From: Alkalibacterium sp049389645
GTDB lineage: Bacteria; Bacillota; Bacilli; Lactobacillales; Carnobacteriaceae_A
Assembly (NCBI RefSeq): GCF_049389645.1
Contig: NZ_CP186540.1
Span: 1,984,001-2,048,000 of the forward strand
Direction: 5' to 3'
DNA length: 64,000 nucleotides
The notes under the pieces are model-generated. The model was not told the origin of the DNA and ran no database searches. It saw only the letters and a list, made by a program, of their open reading frames with translations. Shown in pieces: positions 1 to 8,613 of this stretch. Within the stretch, counting starts at the first letter, position 1. Each line of letters opens with the position of its first letter. A program made the position numbers and the translations under genes.

Positions 1-56
1 TTACGTTCCCGAGTGGGCATAAACGCTTTTACTGCTTCTTTGGTGATTCTATTCAT
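1..56 (-). CDS. 5' end of a minus-strand gene, product uncertain
   Basis: The window opens inside a gene read leftwards; only its first 18 codons are present (MNRITKEAVKAFMPTRER). An AGGAGGG ribosome binding site at 63-69 lies six bases before the ATG at 54-56, so the start is secure. The opening residues resemble the N-terminus of the ADP-dependent NAD(P)H-hydrate dehydratase family (NnrD/YxkO), which repairs hydrated nicotinamide cofactors, but 18 residues are too few to be confident. Confidence 0.55.
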   Translation of the reverse strand, partial: MNRITKEAVKAFMPTRER

Positions 57-207
57 ATAAAACCCTCCTAATAATCACAGATACTTACCCTTAGTTTAGT
101 ACTTAATGAGAAAAGAATCACGTCAGAACAATCGGCTGCACCAAATTAAATAAACAGCGTTCGTAACTGTTTTTTAAATCATTTATCTTAAAGAATAAAA
201 TGTACAA

Positions 208-236
208 TTGGAGTTTGATGCATTTAATGATAAAAT
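208..236 (+). promoter_or_regulatory. Candidate sigma-A promoter of pepV
   Basis: TTGGAG, a 17-base spacer and TAAAAT end 42 bases before the pepV start. The -10 box is good and the -35 box matches only its first half. Confidence 0.4.
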
Positions 237-278
237 GGTAAAAGAGAGTAAAGTTACTCAATCAAGGAGGACGAAAGA

Positions 279-1685
279 ATGACACAAAATATAGACTGGA
301 AAGCAGAAGCAGCCAAGCGCAAGGATGCTTATTTGGAAGATTTATTTGATTTATTACGTATTGATTCAGTACGTGACGACGAAAATGCAACAGATGAAGC
401 ACCTTTAGGTCCTGGACCGAAAGAAGCACTTGAAGCCTTCTTGGCATTAGGTGAGCGTGATGGATTCTTAACTAAAAATGTAGATAACTGGGCAGGCCAC
501 ATCGAATACGGTGATGGCGACGAATTAATGGGCATTTTGGCTCACGTAGACGTCGTACCAACAGGAACTGGTTGGGAAACAGACCCATTTGAACCTGTCA
601 TCAAAGACGGCCGTTTGTATGCTCGTGGTTCAAGCGATGATAAAGGCCCCGGAATGGCAGCTTATTATGCGCTGAAAATGATTAAAGACTTGGAGTTGCC
701 CGTTTCCAAAAAAGTCCGTTTCATTATTGGTACGGATGAAGAAAGTGAATGGAAGGGCATCAAGCATTATCTAGAAACTGAACCAGAACCTGACTTTGGT
801 TTCTCACCAGATGCCGCATTCCCTATCATCAACGGTGAAAAAGGAAACGCAACGGTATTTATTGAAACAAAAGGTGCAGTCGATGGTGGATCAGAAGAAT
901 TAGTCCAGTTTGAAGCAGGCTTACGTGCCAATATGGTTCCTCAAGAAGCCGTTGCGGTCGTTAAAAGTAAAAATCCTGAAGCGTTACAAGCTGGTTTAGC
1001 AGACTTCTTAGACGGTTTACCGGTTTCTGGCGTTGCAGCTGTCGATGGTGACCAAGTGACATTAGAAATGACAGGTAAAGCAGCACACGGCAGTAAACCA
1101 GCCAGTGGTGTCAATGCGGCCACTTATTTAGCCCGCTACTTGTCTGATTTCGATTTCGCAAAAGATGCCAAAGACTTCTTGGAATTGACGATGCTTTATC
1201 TGCATGATGATCCTGAAGGAGAAAAATTAGGTATTGCCGTGACCGATGCAATAATGGGAGAATTAACGTCTAACCCGGGTGTCTTTGCATTCAAAGCGAA
1301 TGAAGGCGGAAAAATAACGGTCAATATGCGTTACCCACAAGGAACGACGGAAGAAGAATTGTTTGCAACATTTAAAGCAAAACTAGCTGACTATGACGTG
1401 ACATTATCCAAAGCGAACGGAAAAGAACCACATTATGTTCCTGCAAATGATCCCCTAGTCACAACCTTATTAGATGTGTATCATCGTCAAACAGGTTTAG
1501 AGGCGCATGAGATGGTTATCGGCGGCGGCACATACGGTCGTCTAATGGAACGTGGCGTTGCTTTTGGCGCAATGTTCCCTGACAGTATTGATACGATGCA
1601 CCAGGCCAATGAATTTATGGCGATCGACGACTTGATGAAGTCAATGGCTATTTATGCAGAAGCCATTTACGAATTAATTAAATAA
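279..1685 (+). CDS. pepV: Dipeptidase PepV (M20 family)
   Basis: Zinc dipeptidase that hydrolyses dipeptides, including beta-Ala dipeptides, in the cytoplasm as the last step of peptide use. The 468-residue length is typical of lactic-acid-bacterial PepV. The M20 metal motifs are visible: HVD at 89-91, SSDDKGP around Asp120, and DEES near Glu154/155. A lid or dimerisation domain lies in the middle, and a late His falls in the C-terminal stretch (MFPDSIDTMHQANEF). AAGGAGGACG precedes the ATG. It is monocistronic, with its own candidate promoter and a strong terminator directly after the stop. No signal peptide is present. The family call is secure. Confidence 0.95.
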   Translation: MTQNIDWKAEAAKRKDAYLEDLFDLLRIDSVRDDENATDEAPLGPGPKEALEAFLALGERDGFLTKNVDNWAGHIEYGDGDELMGILAHVDVVPTGTGWETDPFEPVIKDGRLYARGSSDDKGPGMAAYYALKMIKDLELPVSKKVRFIIGTDEESEWKGIKHYLETEPEPDFGFSPDAAFPIINGEKGNATVFIETKGAVDGGSEELVQFEAGLRANMVPQEAVAVVKSKNPEALQAGLADFLDGLPVSGVAAVDGDQVTLEMTGKAAHGSKPASGVNAATYLARYLSDFDFAKDAKDFLELTMLYLHDDPEGEKLGIAVTDAIMGELTSNPGVFAFKANEGGKITVNMRYPQGTTEEELFATFKAKLADYDVTLSKANGKEPHYVPANDPLVTTLLDVYHRQTGLEAHEMVIGGGTYGRLMERGVAFGAMFPDSIDTMHQANEFMAIDDLMKSMAIYAEAIYELIK

Positions 1686-1702
1686 GACGGATCAACTAAC
1701 AG

Positions 1703-1750
1703 ACACCTTCTCTATTGCTTTTATGAAGCAGTAGGGGGGGTGTTTTTCTA
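1703..1750 (+). terminator. Terminator of pepV
   Basis: An 18-pair stem (many G-T wobbles) runs from ACACC at 1703 to GGTGT ending at 1743, with a five-base loop, and is followed by TTTTC. Confidence 0.8.
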
Positions 1751-1848
1751 TATTAATCAAGCAAAATATAGTCTTTTTAAAAAAACGTCAATCTGCACTA
1801 AAAGCTATGTTATACTAAGTTTAAATACACTGATAAAGGAGACATCTC

Positions 1849-2658
1849 ATGATGAAATTACTATCCGACATATTTAGATCCCTGCAATTATTTATTAAAG
1901 AAAACAAAGCCGTAACTAGTATCATTTCAGCGTTGGTCCTTGTTTTGTTTATTATTGTGACCATTGGTATTGGACAATCACGTCACCAAGTGGAAAATCG
2001 AAGTATCCAAGCTATGAGTTCAGAAGTTGAAGATACAATGGAAGACAACGCTACATATTCTTATGAAAATAACGAAAAAGATTCGACCGAGAATAACGAT
2101 GAGGATGACTTGGAATCAACAGATGATGACGAAGATTTAACTGAAGAAGAAAATACGGAAGAACTGGGCGATGATGAGACTGACGAGTCTGAGGATGTTG
2201 AAGTAACAGTAGAAGAAACTGTAGTGGATGATGTTTCTGATAATGAAGATACAGAAAAGACTGAGACTGAAGAAACTGAAAAGACATCGACTTGGACAGC
2301 GCCAGTGGAAAATGCCTCGTCATCTACCAATACGAGCACAAATCAGTCGCCTTCCAAAAAAACATCAAGCCAGCCGGTAACCAATAAACCAAGCAGTTCC
2401 AGTACTGGGACCACTACCACCACATCACCCAAAGAAGAAGTTAGTAGAGACGATGAAAAAGTAGAAAAACCTAAAGAAGAAGTGAAAGAACCCGTAAAAA
2501 AAGAGCCAGTAGTTAAACCGACACCTGAAGAAGAACCTATCGAAGAAAAACCCGTCGTCGAAGAGGAGAAACTTGATGGAAACTCGGATGAATCAAAAGA
2601 AGATATAGCTGATGAAGAAGAGAGACTAGATAAAAGTAATGAGAATGATACACCTTAA
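1849..2658 (+). CDS. Membrane-anchored acidic, Thr/Ser/Pro-rich surface protein, function unknown
   Basis: No known family is recognised. A single hydrophobic segment at about residues 22-43 is followed by about 225 low-complexity residues outside the membrane: a strongly acidic Glu/Asp-rich part (about 60-145), a Ser/Thr-rich part (about 150-195) and a Lys/Glu/Pro-rich tail with KEPV/EEKP-type repeats (about 200-269). No lipobox, sortase motif or catalytic domain is visible. The first of two adjacent ATGs is chosen because GGAG lies seven bases upstream. TATACT at 1811-1816 is a plausible -10 box. The composition suggests a wall-spanning spacer or a cation-binding surface polymer, which is inference only. 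Confidence 0.75.
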   Translation: MMKLLSDIFRSLQLFIKENKAVTSIISALVLVLFIIVTIGIGQSRHQVENRSIQAMSSEVEDTMEDNATYSYENNEKDSTENNDEDDLESTDDDEDLTEEENTEELGDDETDESEDVEVTVEETVVDDVSDNEDTEKTETEETEKTSTWTAPVENASSSTNTSTNQSPSKKTSSQPVTNKPSSSSTGTTTTTSPKEEVSRDDEKVEKPKEEVKEPVKKEPVVKPTPEEEPIEEKPVVEEEKLDGNSDESKEDIADEEERLDKSNENDTP

Positions 2659-2672
2659 ATTCATAAATAGGT

Positions 2673-2700
2673 AGAAGCTAGCCTTGTGCTAGCTTCTTTC
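2673..2700 (+). terminator. Terminator after the acidic surface protein gene
   Basis: A perfect ten-pair stem AGAAGCTAGC / GCTAGCTTCT with a five-base loop is followed by a T-rich tail. Confidence 0.8.
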
Positions 2701-2748
2701 TGCCTTTAAAGAACTTATTAATGTCTACTGAAGATTAAAATTTTCATT

Positions 2749-2784
2749 GAGTCTGCACTTTGATGCTCGAAATGACGAAATCAC
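2749..2784 (+). repeat. Solo, diverged copy of the 51-bp repeat core
   Basis: These 36 bases match the conserved part of the array repeat units at 11015-11330 in 27 of 36 positions without gaps, starting GAGTCTGC and ending in TCAC. It lies in the gap between two convergent terminators. No tandem neighbours are visible. Confidence 0.55.
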
Positions 2785-2899
2785 TAAAAACATAAAAGGA
2801 AGCATCGAACACCAAAGTTGTCATGCTGAAAATCGTAAGACCTAATAGGATGAAACGACGGATCTCAAGACCCGTCGTAATCAAATTCCGATTCAAAAA

Positions 2900-2958
2900 G
2901 AAAAGACTATTCGACCTTTATCTTCTGAAAAAAGAAGGGTAGAGGAGAATAGTCTTTT
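2900..2958 (-). terminator. Terminator of the GerMN lipoprotein gene
   Basis: A long imperfect hairpin with the outer stem AAAAGACTATTC / GAATAGTCTTTT. On the minus strand it ends in a T-run directly downstream of the lipoprotein stop, and it could also act on the plus strand. Confidence 0.75.
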
Positions 2959-2964
2959 ACCTTT

Positions 2965-4125
2965 TTAATTGACGTTCGCGTGGTCGACTGACCAGGTTTC
3001 GCCTTCTTCCATTAGGATATGGCCGGATTCATACGGTTCGTTGTCGAGCGTAATTAAAACTTCCTCAACGCCATAGTATTCGCCGATTGTATTGACGACT
3101 CCTTGTAGAATCATGGCTTCAACACCGGAACCAGCATTCATATCTGCCAATTCGACGGAGAAGTCGGCATGCACAACACCGTCCTGGCGGAGATAAATGA
3201 AGTTTATGTCCACGCCATCAGCGATAACTTGGGCCGTTTCGGTATCTGGTGCTTGTCCTTTGAGAATATCTGCGATCGCGAGTCGAGCAGGATCGTTCGT
3301 ATAGAGCTCCATCTTTACTAGCGTGCTGTCGAGCCCCATGGCCTGATCATCGACGCTGTATACAGTGAGCTGAAATTCTTCGGGTCTGTTTTCTGAAATT
3401 GTTCTCAGGGTAGAAGAGATATTATTTGCTTCATCGTCATCCACTTGGAAAACACGCTCAACTAAACCGATGTTTTCACCGTAATACTCAATGACTTCAC
3501 TGCCGTCAGCATAAGAACGGGTCACTTCGATGGTCAACACATTACCGATGGGTAAGTCTTTTTCAATGTTGATCCCCGTTATTTCTGCCATAGAACCGCT
3601 GGGACTTTCCCAGGAATGACCTTCTTCGAGAGGCTGCTGCAGGATGATCTCGAAATCTTCCTGTTCACTGGCTAAACCAGTATCGTCAAAATCTTCCCGG
3701 AAATAGGTCTCAGCTCGTTTGAAGACCTCTCTCACTTCGTCATCAGCATACTCATAAATAATGACGATTTCAGTTCCACCTGTCGACTCCACTATTTGCA
3801 GCGTGTCGTCCTTAACAAATTGGGGATAGCGGGTAAAGGGTGCAAATTCATTGCCCTGGCCTTCATAATCGAGTAAAGTGTCTTCGAGTTGAGGGAACCA
3901 GACAGTTATGTCCTGGTCTACTTCAGCCTCGTCTTCGTCCTCAGGATCATCTTCGTCGGAATCCGTATCAGGATCCTCAGTATCGGTTTCGTCTACCGGA
4001 ACTTCCTCTTCTGTACCAGGGGTTTCCGGTTCAGTTTCATCGCCGAAAAGCCAGCTGCACCCGGATAAAAGCAATCCGGAAACGATTAGAGAAGAGGCAA
4101 GTGTGACGCCTTTAGTTGCCGACAT
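2965..4125 (-). CDS. GerMN-domain lipoprotein
   Basis: An exported lipoprotein: a signal peptide ends in lipobox LLSGC (Cys23 with the start used here), followed by an acidic Glu/Asp/Thr linker (about 30-70). The middle part is uncharacterised, and a GerMN domain (about residues 265-380) holds the family's typical ELYTNDP and VHADFS segments. GerMN domains occur in the spore-germination lipoprotein GerM and in cell-envelope lipoproteins of non-sporulating Firmicutes. A GTG 21 bases upstream (4144-4146) is also open, but AAGGAG lies just before the ATG at 4123-4125, so the shorter form is preferred. The role in this organism is unknown; an envelope function is likely. Confidence 0.8.
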   Translation of the reverse strand: MSATKGVTLASSLIVSGLLLSGCSWLFGDETEPETPGTEEEVPVDETDTEDPDTDSDEDDPEDEDEAEVDQDITVWFPQLEDTLLDYEGQGNEFAPFTRYPQFVKDDTLQIVESTGGTEIVIIYEYADDEVREVFKRAETYFREDFDDTGLASEQEDFEIILQQPLEEGHSWESPSGSMAEITGINIEKDLPIGNVLTIEVTRSYADGSEVIEYYGENIGLVERVFQVDDDEANNISSTLRTISENRPEEFQLTVYSVDDQAMGLDSTLVKMELYTNDPARLAIADILKGQAPDTETAQVIADGVDINFIYLRQDGVVHADFSVELADMNAGSGVEAMILQGVVNTIGEYYGVEEVLITLDNEPYESGHILMEEGETWSVDHANVN

Positions 4126-4164
4126 TTTGAACCACTCCTTTCCCACCTTATGAAATTAACTCAA

Positions 4165-5358
4165 TTAAAAATTTAGTGTTAATGCCTGACGGTAAATCTC
4201 GCGAGACACATCCAATGTCTGATCGCCGCGTTCAGATATTGCTTCTTTACCGTGAGCTTCGAGCTGATCGACTAGGGTATCGATATCATTTGCTTCGACA
4301 CCGACTTCGGCTAAATTCGTCGGCATGCCGAGGGATTTGAAGAAAGCAACGGTTTTAAGAATTGCCGCATCGATCTTTTCTTCATCGGTGCCTTCAGTGA
4401 TGGCCCAGACTTTTTCAGCATACTGGACGAGTTTGTCCCATTTTTTCAGTTTACGGACAATCATCACTGCCGGTAATAGGGCTGATAAGCTGCGCGCGTG
4501 ATCGGTATTGTTCAAGACTGTGATTTCATGTCCCAAACCGTGCGTGGACCAGTCACCGGGAACGCCGCGTGAAAGAATACGGTTCAAGGCTAAGGTTGCT
4601 GTCCACATGTAGTTGGAACGCAGCATATAGTCGTGATTATCTTCGTCGACAACGTCCGGTCCGATTTCAATGAGGACTCGCAGTAATCCTTCCGCAAATT
4701 CATCCTGTACCATCCCATTGACGGGGTAGGTGAGGTATTGCTCGATGATATGGATAAACGCATCCGTTACACCGTTTGCCAGTTGACGTTTAGGCAACGT
4801 ATATGTCAGTTCCGGTTCCAGGATCGAAAACTGCGGGAAGACACGCCAGTTACTGAAACTGATTTTTGCTTTTTCTTTTTTGAAATTGATAACAGCGCCG
4901 TCGTTCATTTCTGAGGCCGTTGCCGGAAGCGTGAGCACCGTTCCGAATGGGACAGCAGACTTGACTGGCAGGCCTTTACCCACACCTTTGCCGAAAATAT
5001 CTTTGGGGTCGCCATCAAATTCGACGGCTGCAGCGATGAATTTAGTGCCATCGATGACAGAACCGCCACCCACAGCTAGAAGATAATCGTAGCCTTCTGC
5101 TTTGATCTTATCGACAGCCTTGATACATGTTTCATAAGTTGGATTCGCTTCGATGCCTCCAAACTCGCCTACGTCATAGTCTTTCAGTGCGTCCAATACG
5201 CGGTCGAGTGTTCCGAAACGTTTGACACTACCGCCACCATAAGTAATCAATACTTTTTTATCTGATGGAATATGTTTAGCTAATTCTTCAATTTTATTTT
5301 TTCCAAATATCACTTTTACTGGATTGTAATAAACAAAATCTGACATTGCATTTGTCAT
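4165..5358 (-). CDS. Iron-containing alcohol dehydrogenase (butanol dehydrogenase-like)
   Basis: NAD(P)H-dependent group III alcohol dehydrogenase, probably reducing aldehydes to alcohols in the cytoplasm. At 397 residues it has the usual length. The nucleotide-binding GGGSV(K/I) motifs appear in the first 100 residues, and the metal-ligand segments DAFIHIIEQY and HGLGHEITVLNNTDHARS are intact. It is closest in look to the YugJ/YugK/BdhA branch. GGAGG lies before the ATG. It stands immediately downstream of the GerMN lipoprotein start with its own minus-strand reading and a divergent gap to gcvT. The substrate cannot be read from sequence. Confidence 0.9.
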   Translation of the reverse strand: MTNAMSDFVYYNPVKVIFGKNKIEELAKHIPSDKKVLITYGGGSVKRFGTLDRVLDALKDYDVGEFGGIEANPTYETCIKAVDKIKAEGYDYLLAVGGGSVIDGTKFIAAAVEFDGDPKDIFGKGVGKGLPVKSAVPFGTVLTLPATASEMNDGAVINFKKEKAKISFSNWRVFPQFSILEPELTYTLPKRQLANGVTDAFIHIIEQYLTYPVNGMVQDEFAEGLLRVLIEIGPDVVDEDNHDYMLRSNYMWTATLALNRILSRGVPGDWSTHGLGHEITVLNNTDHARSLSALLPAVMIVRKLKKWDKLVQYAEKVWAITEGTDEEKIDAAILKTVAFFKSLGMPTNLAEVGVEANDIDTLVDQLEAHGKEAISERGDQTLDVSREIYRQALTLNF

Positions 5359-5550
5359 GAAAAGACCTCCTTTTATAGTTACTTAAGTATAGCATAACTT
5401 TAGAGTTCTCTAATAAAAGACGCAAGCGCATACCTGATTTTTTAATGTTTTCAGATATCAAGCAAAGATTTGTGACTGCTTTTAATAGTTCGAATTATCT
5501 ATTCTTTTTAGTTTCCGAAGTGGTCGAATAGTGTTAAAATGAAAGTGAAG

Positions 5551-5582
5551 TGACAGGGGGCTAGATCGCGAATATCCTGTCA
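5551..5582 (+). promoter_or_regulatory. Inverted repeat in the gcvT leader
   Basis: TGACAGG and CCTGTCA form a perfect seven-pair arm pair with an 18-base loop, just after a TAAAAT -10-like box (5535-5540) and just before the gcvT ribosome binding site. It could be an operator or an RNA hairpin. It does not resemble a glycine riboswitch. Confidence 0.35.
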
Positions 5583-5606
5583 GCTGAAAAGTGTGGAGGG
5601 ATAGCT

Positions 5607-6719
5607 TTGGCAAATGAAGAAACTGACTTAAAACGCACACCGTTATACCCGTACTATCAGGAAAAAAATGTAAAACTGGTGGATTTTGGCTCATGGGCCT
5701 TACCGATTCAGTTCTCAAAATTAAGCGACGAGCATCAAGTCGTGAGAGAACATGTCGGACTGTTTGATGTTTCTCATATGGGAGAAATAAAAGTTTCAGG
5801 TAAACGTGCCACCGAATGGTTGAACAAGCTGATTACGAATGATGTGTCTCAAACAGATGCGAATCAGGCTGTGTATACTTTGGTAACAAAAGAAGACGGG
5901 GGTATCTTAGACGATATCATCATATTTAAACAGAGTGAGTCAGAATACTTACTTACGCCAAATGCATCGAACACCGCCAAAATATGGCAGTGGTTAAACA
6001 AGCACAAAGAAGCAGAAATAGATCTGGAAAACGTTTCAGCAGCAACAGGTCTGATCGCGATTCAAGGACCGAAAGCGAAAGATGTTGTGGCAAAAGTGTT
6101 CGGTAAAGAAGCGCTAGACATCAAGAATTATCACTTTTTACCAGACGTTTCAACAGAGCAATTCAGTGATGTCTTACTCTCACGCACGGGTTACACTGGC
6201 GAAGACGGCTATGAGTGTTATGTGAAGTGGGAACAAACCGAAGCTCTTTGGAAAACGTTCTTAGCTATCGGTGAAGCTTACAATATCAAAGAATGCGGCT
6301 TGGGCGCACGTGATACATTACGCCTGGAAGCGGGCATGCCGCTTTACGGACATGATCTGTCGGAAGACGTCACCCCTTTGGAAGCGGGTCTGCGTTTTGC
6401 CGTGAAGTGGGACAAACCAGAACCGTTTATTGGCCAGAAAGCGTTGGAAGACCAGAATGAAACAGGGACGACTTATCTAACCCGTGGCTTTGAGGTCTTG
6501 GGTAGAGGCATTGCGCGCGAAGGTTATCCAGTCTTCAATAATGAAGATGAGGAGATCGGCGTGGTGACCTCAGGTACCCAATCACCGACCTTAGGTAAAA
6601 GTATTGGCTTTATGCGTATCAAAAAAGCCGGTATCAAACTGGGTGATACGGTCAAGATCCAGATCCGCAAAAACAAAGTGGATGCAAAAATAACGAAAAA
6701 GAATTTTTTGAAAAAATAA
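5607..6719 (+). CDS. gcvT: Glycine cleavage system T protein (aminomethyltransferase)
   Basis: Transfers the methylene group from the aminomethyl-lipoyl arm of the H protein to tetrahydrofolate, releasing ammonia. The 370 residues match the family length, and the folate-site segment KEDGGILDD and the GLGARDTLRLEAGMPLYGHDL motif are intact. The start is TTG, supported by GGAGGG seven bases upstream. It is the first gene of gcvT-gcvH-gcvPA-gcvPB. Dihydrolipoamide dehydrogenase (L protein) is not in the window and must be shared from elsewhere. Confidence 0.95.
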   Translation: MANEETDLKRTPLYPYYQEKNVKLVDFGSWALPIQFSKLSDEHQVVREHVGLFDVSHMGEIKVSGKRATEWLNKLITNDVSQTDANQAVYTLVTKEDGGILDDIIIFKQSESEYLLTPNASNTAKIWQWLNKHKEAEIDLENVSAATGLIAIQGPKAKDVVAKVFGKEALDIKNYHFLPDVSTEQFSDVLLSRTGYTGEDGYECYVKWEQTEALWKTFLAIGEAYNIKECGLGARDTLRLEAGMPLYGHDLSEDVTPLEAGLRFAVKWDKPEPFIGQKALEDQNETGTTYLTRGFEVLGRGIAREGYPVFNNEDEEIGVVTSGTQSPTLGKSIGFMRIKKAGIKLGDTVKIQIRKNKVDAKITKKNFLKK

Positions 6720-6746
6720 AAATAAACCATTAAAGGAGAATGCATA

Positions 6747-7133
6747 ATGACAGACACAGCCAAATTATTTTATACACAAGAACACGAATGGGTCGAGCTA
6801 GTCAAGGACGACTATGTGCGTATCGGGATCACTGAATACGCGGTCGAACAATTAGGCGATATCGTCTTTGTCGAATTACCGGAAGTAGGCTTAGCTTTAT
6901 CTGAAGAAGATGAATTCTCTACGGTTGAATCCGTGAAATCTACATCTGAGATTTTTGCGCCCGTTGAAGGCTCCGTTGCTAAAGTTAACAGTGTTTTGGA
7001 AGATGAACCTGAAAAAATAAATGAATCACCTTACGAAGAGGGCTGGCTCATAGAAATCCAATCAGCAAATGCCGTAGACACTTCTGAATTATTAGATGAA
7101 AAAGCTTATCAGGACTTTCTAGACACACTGTAA
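6747..7133 (+). CDS. gcvH: Glycine cleavage system H protein
   Basis: Lipoyl carrier of the glycine cleavage system, shuttling the aminomethyl group between P and T proteins. At 128 residues it has standard length, and Lys64 in ESVKSTSEIFAP is the lipoylation site. AAAGGAG precedes the ATG, 27 bases after gcvT. A terminator-like hairpin follows it, so the genes downstream may be partly separated in expression. Confidence 0.96.
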   Translation: MTDTAKLFYTQEHEWVELVKDDYVRIGITEYAVEQLGDIVFVELPEVGLALSEEDEFSTVESVKSTSEIFAPVEGSVAKVNSVLEDEPEKINESPYEEGWLIEIQSANAVDTSELLDEKAYQDFLDTL

Positions 7134-7143
7134 AAATCACTAC

Positions 7144-7187
7144 GTAGAAAGAGGAGACTGACAATATCTCTTCTTTCTACCTTTTTA
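7144..7187 (+). terminator. Intra-operon terminator-like hairpin between gcvH and gcvPA
   Basis: A fourteen-pair stem (one wobble), GTAGAAAGAGGAGA / TCTCTTCTTTCTAC, with a nine-base loop, is followed by CTTTTTATT. It may attenuate read-through or stabilise the gcvTH message. Confidence 0.7.
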
Positions 7188-7257
7188 TTCGGAATGACAC
7201 GAAAAAGTGGCTTTAAAGAAACTGTTGTATGAAGAAACCATACGAGGAGTGATTAGT

Positions 7258-8613
7258 TTGGATAAACAGCACCGTTATTTACCGACGACTAAACAAGACC
7301 GAGAAGAGATGCTGGCAACCATTGGTATCTCATCGATCAAAGAGTTATTTTCAGATATTCCTGAATCTACTCGTGCAACAAAAGAGAAAACGATCGAACT
7401 GGAAGACGCCTTAAGTGAACAGGCTTTGATCAGACACATGAGAGCTCTGGCTGAAGTAAACATTACGACCGACACGCATGCTTACTTCATCGGTGCCGGT
7501 ACATATGACCATTACATTCCAAGTGTCGTCAACCATGTGCTGCTCCGTTCAGAATTTATGACAGCTTACACCCCGTATCAACCGGAGGCAAGTCAGGGAG
7601 AACTACAAGCTTTATTCGAATTTCAAACGATGATGTGTGAACTGACCGGCATGGACGTGGCGAATTCCAGTTTATATGACGGCTTTACATCTTTAGGCGA
7701 AGCGTGTAACCTGGCAACTTCGGTGATGAAGAGAAACGAAGTGTTGTACTCAAAAGCGCTCCATCCTCAGGCAAAAGAAGTGGTACATACTTATGCGTAC
7801 GGCATGGAGTATGAAGTGAACGACGTCGGGCTGACTGCCACCCAAACTGATTTGGAAGCATTAGCAGAAGCGCTGAGTGATCAGACCGCTGCAGTCATTA
7901 TCCAGTACCCTAACTTCTACGGAACCATTGAAGATCTGAAAGCGGTGAAAGAGTTGTGTGAAGCAACTAAAACACTCCTTATCGTCATGGCGAACCCGTT
8001 AGCCTTAGCAGTACTCGAATCACCAGGAAAATTAGGGGCGGATATCGTTGTCGGAGACACCCAGCCACTTGGCCTGTCGATGAGTTTCGGTGGACCGCAC
8101 TGTGGTTACTTTGCTGTGAAGAAAAAATACATGCGTAAAGTACCGAGCCGCATCGTTGGACAGACCACAGACCAGGAAGGTAAACGCGGCTTTGTCATGA
8201 CCCTGCAGACACGTGAGCAGCATATCCGACGTGAAAAAGCGACATCCAATATGAGCTCGAATCAGGCGTTAACGGCACTTGCCAGCGCGGTATTCTTATC
8301 GACCGTAGGCAAAGTCGGCCTGCAGGAAATGGCCCAGCTGAACATCAACCATGCCCATTATGTTAAAAATCAGTTGAAAGACAAAGGCTTAGAAGTATTA
8401 TCGAGTGATGCTTTCTTCAATGAATTTGTTGTTAAATGCAATGAACCGATCGAAGACGTCTCTAAAAAATTATTGCAACAAAGCATTGTATCAGGTTACG
8501 ATGTTTCAGAATATCTGGGGACTGACAATGCCTTACTGCTTTGTGTAACCGAAAAACGCACGAAACAAGAAATGGATACGCTGATCGAAGTTTTGACAGG
8601 GGAGGGGAAATAA
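7258..8613 (+). CDS. gcvPA: Glycine dehydrogenase (decarboxylating) subunit 1
   Basis: The N-terminal half of the split P protein, which with GcvPB decarboxylates glycine using pyridoxal phosphate. The start chosen is TTG at 7258, because AGGAG lies eight bases upstream and the protein then begins at the conserved HRYLPTTKQDREEML opening, giving 451 residues as usual for the family. An in-frame GTG at 7207 would add 17 non-conserved residues. The conserved MSFGGPHCGYFA segment is present. It is adjacent to gcvPB. Confidence 0.94.
   Translation: MDKQHRYLPTTKQDREEMLATIGISSIKELFSDIPESTRATKEKTIELEDALSEQALIRHMRALAEVNITTDTHAYFIGAGTYDHYIPSVVNHVLLRSEFMTAYTPYQPEASQGELQALFEFQTMMCELTGMDVANSSLYDGFTSLGEACNLATSVMKRNEVLYSKALHPQAKEVVHTYAYGMEYEVNDVGLTATQTDLEALAEALSDQTAAVIIQYPNFYGTIEDLKAVKELCEATKTLLIVMANPLALAVLESPGKLGADIVVGDTQPLGLSMSFGGPHCGYFAVKKKYMRKVPSRIVGQTTDQEGKRGFVMTLQTREQHIRREKATSNMSSNQALTALASAVFLSTVGKVGLQEMAQLNINHAHYVKNQLKDKGLEVLSSDAFFNEFVVKCNEPIEDVSKKLLQQSIVSGYDVSEYLGTDNALLLCVTEKRTKQEMDTLIEVLTGEGK

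Noticed and set aside
2051..2339. Two antisense frames of about 90 codons inside the acidic protein gene
   Set aside because: They mirror the biased codons of the low-complexity gene on the other strand and have no ribosome binding site.
5405..5606. Glycine riboswitch before gcvT
   Set aside because: None of the conserved aptamer segments could be found; only a simple seven-pair inverted repeat is present.
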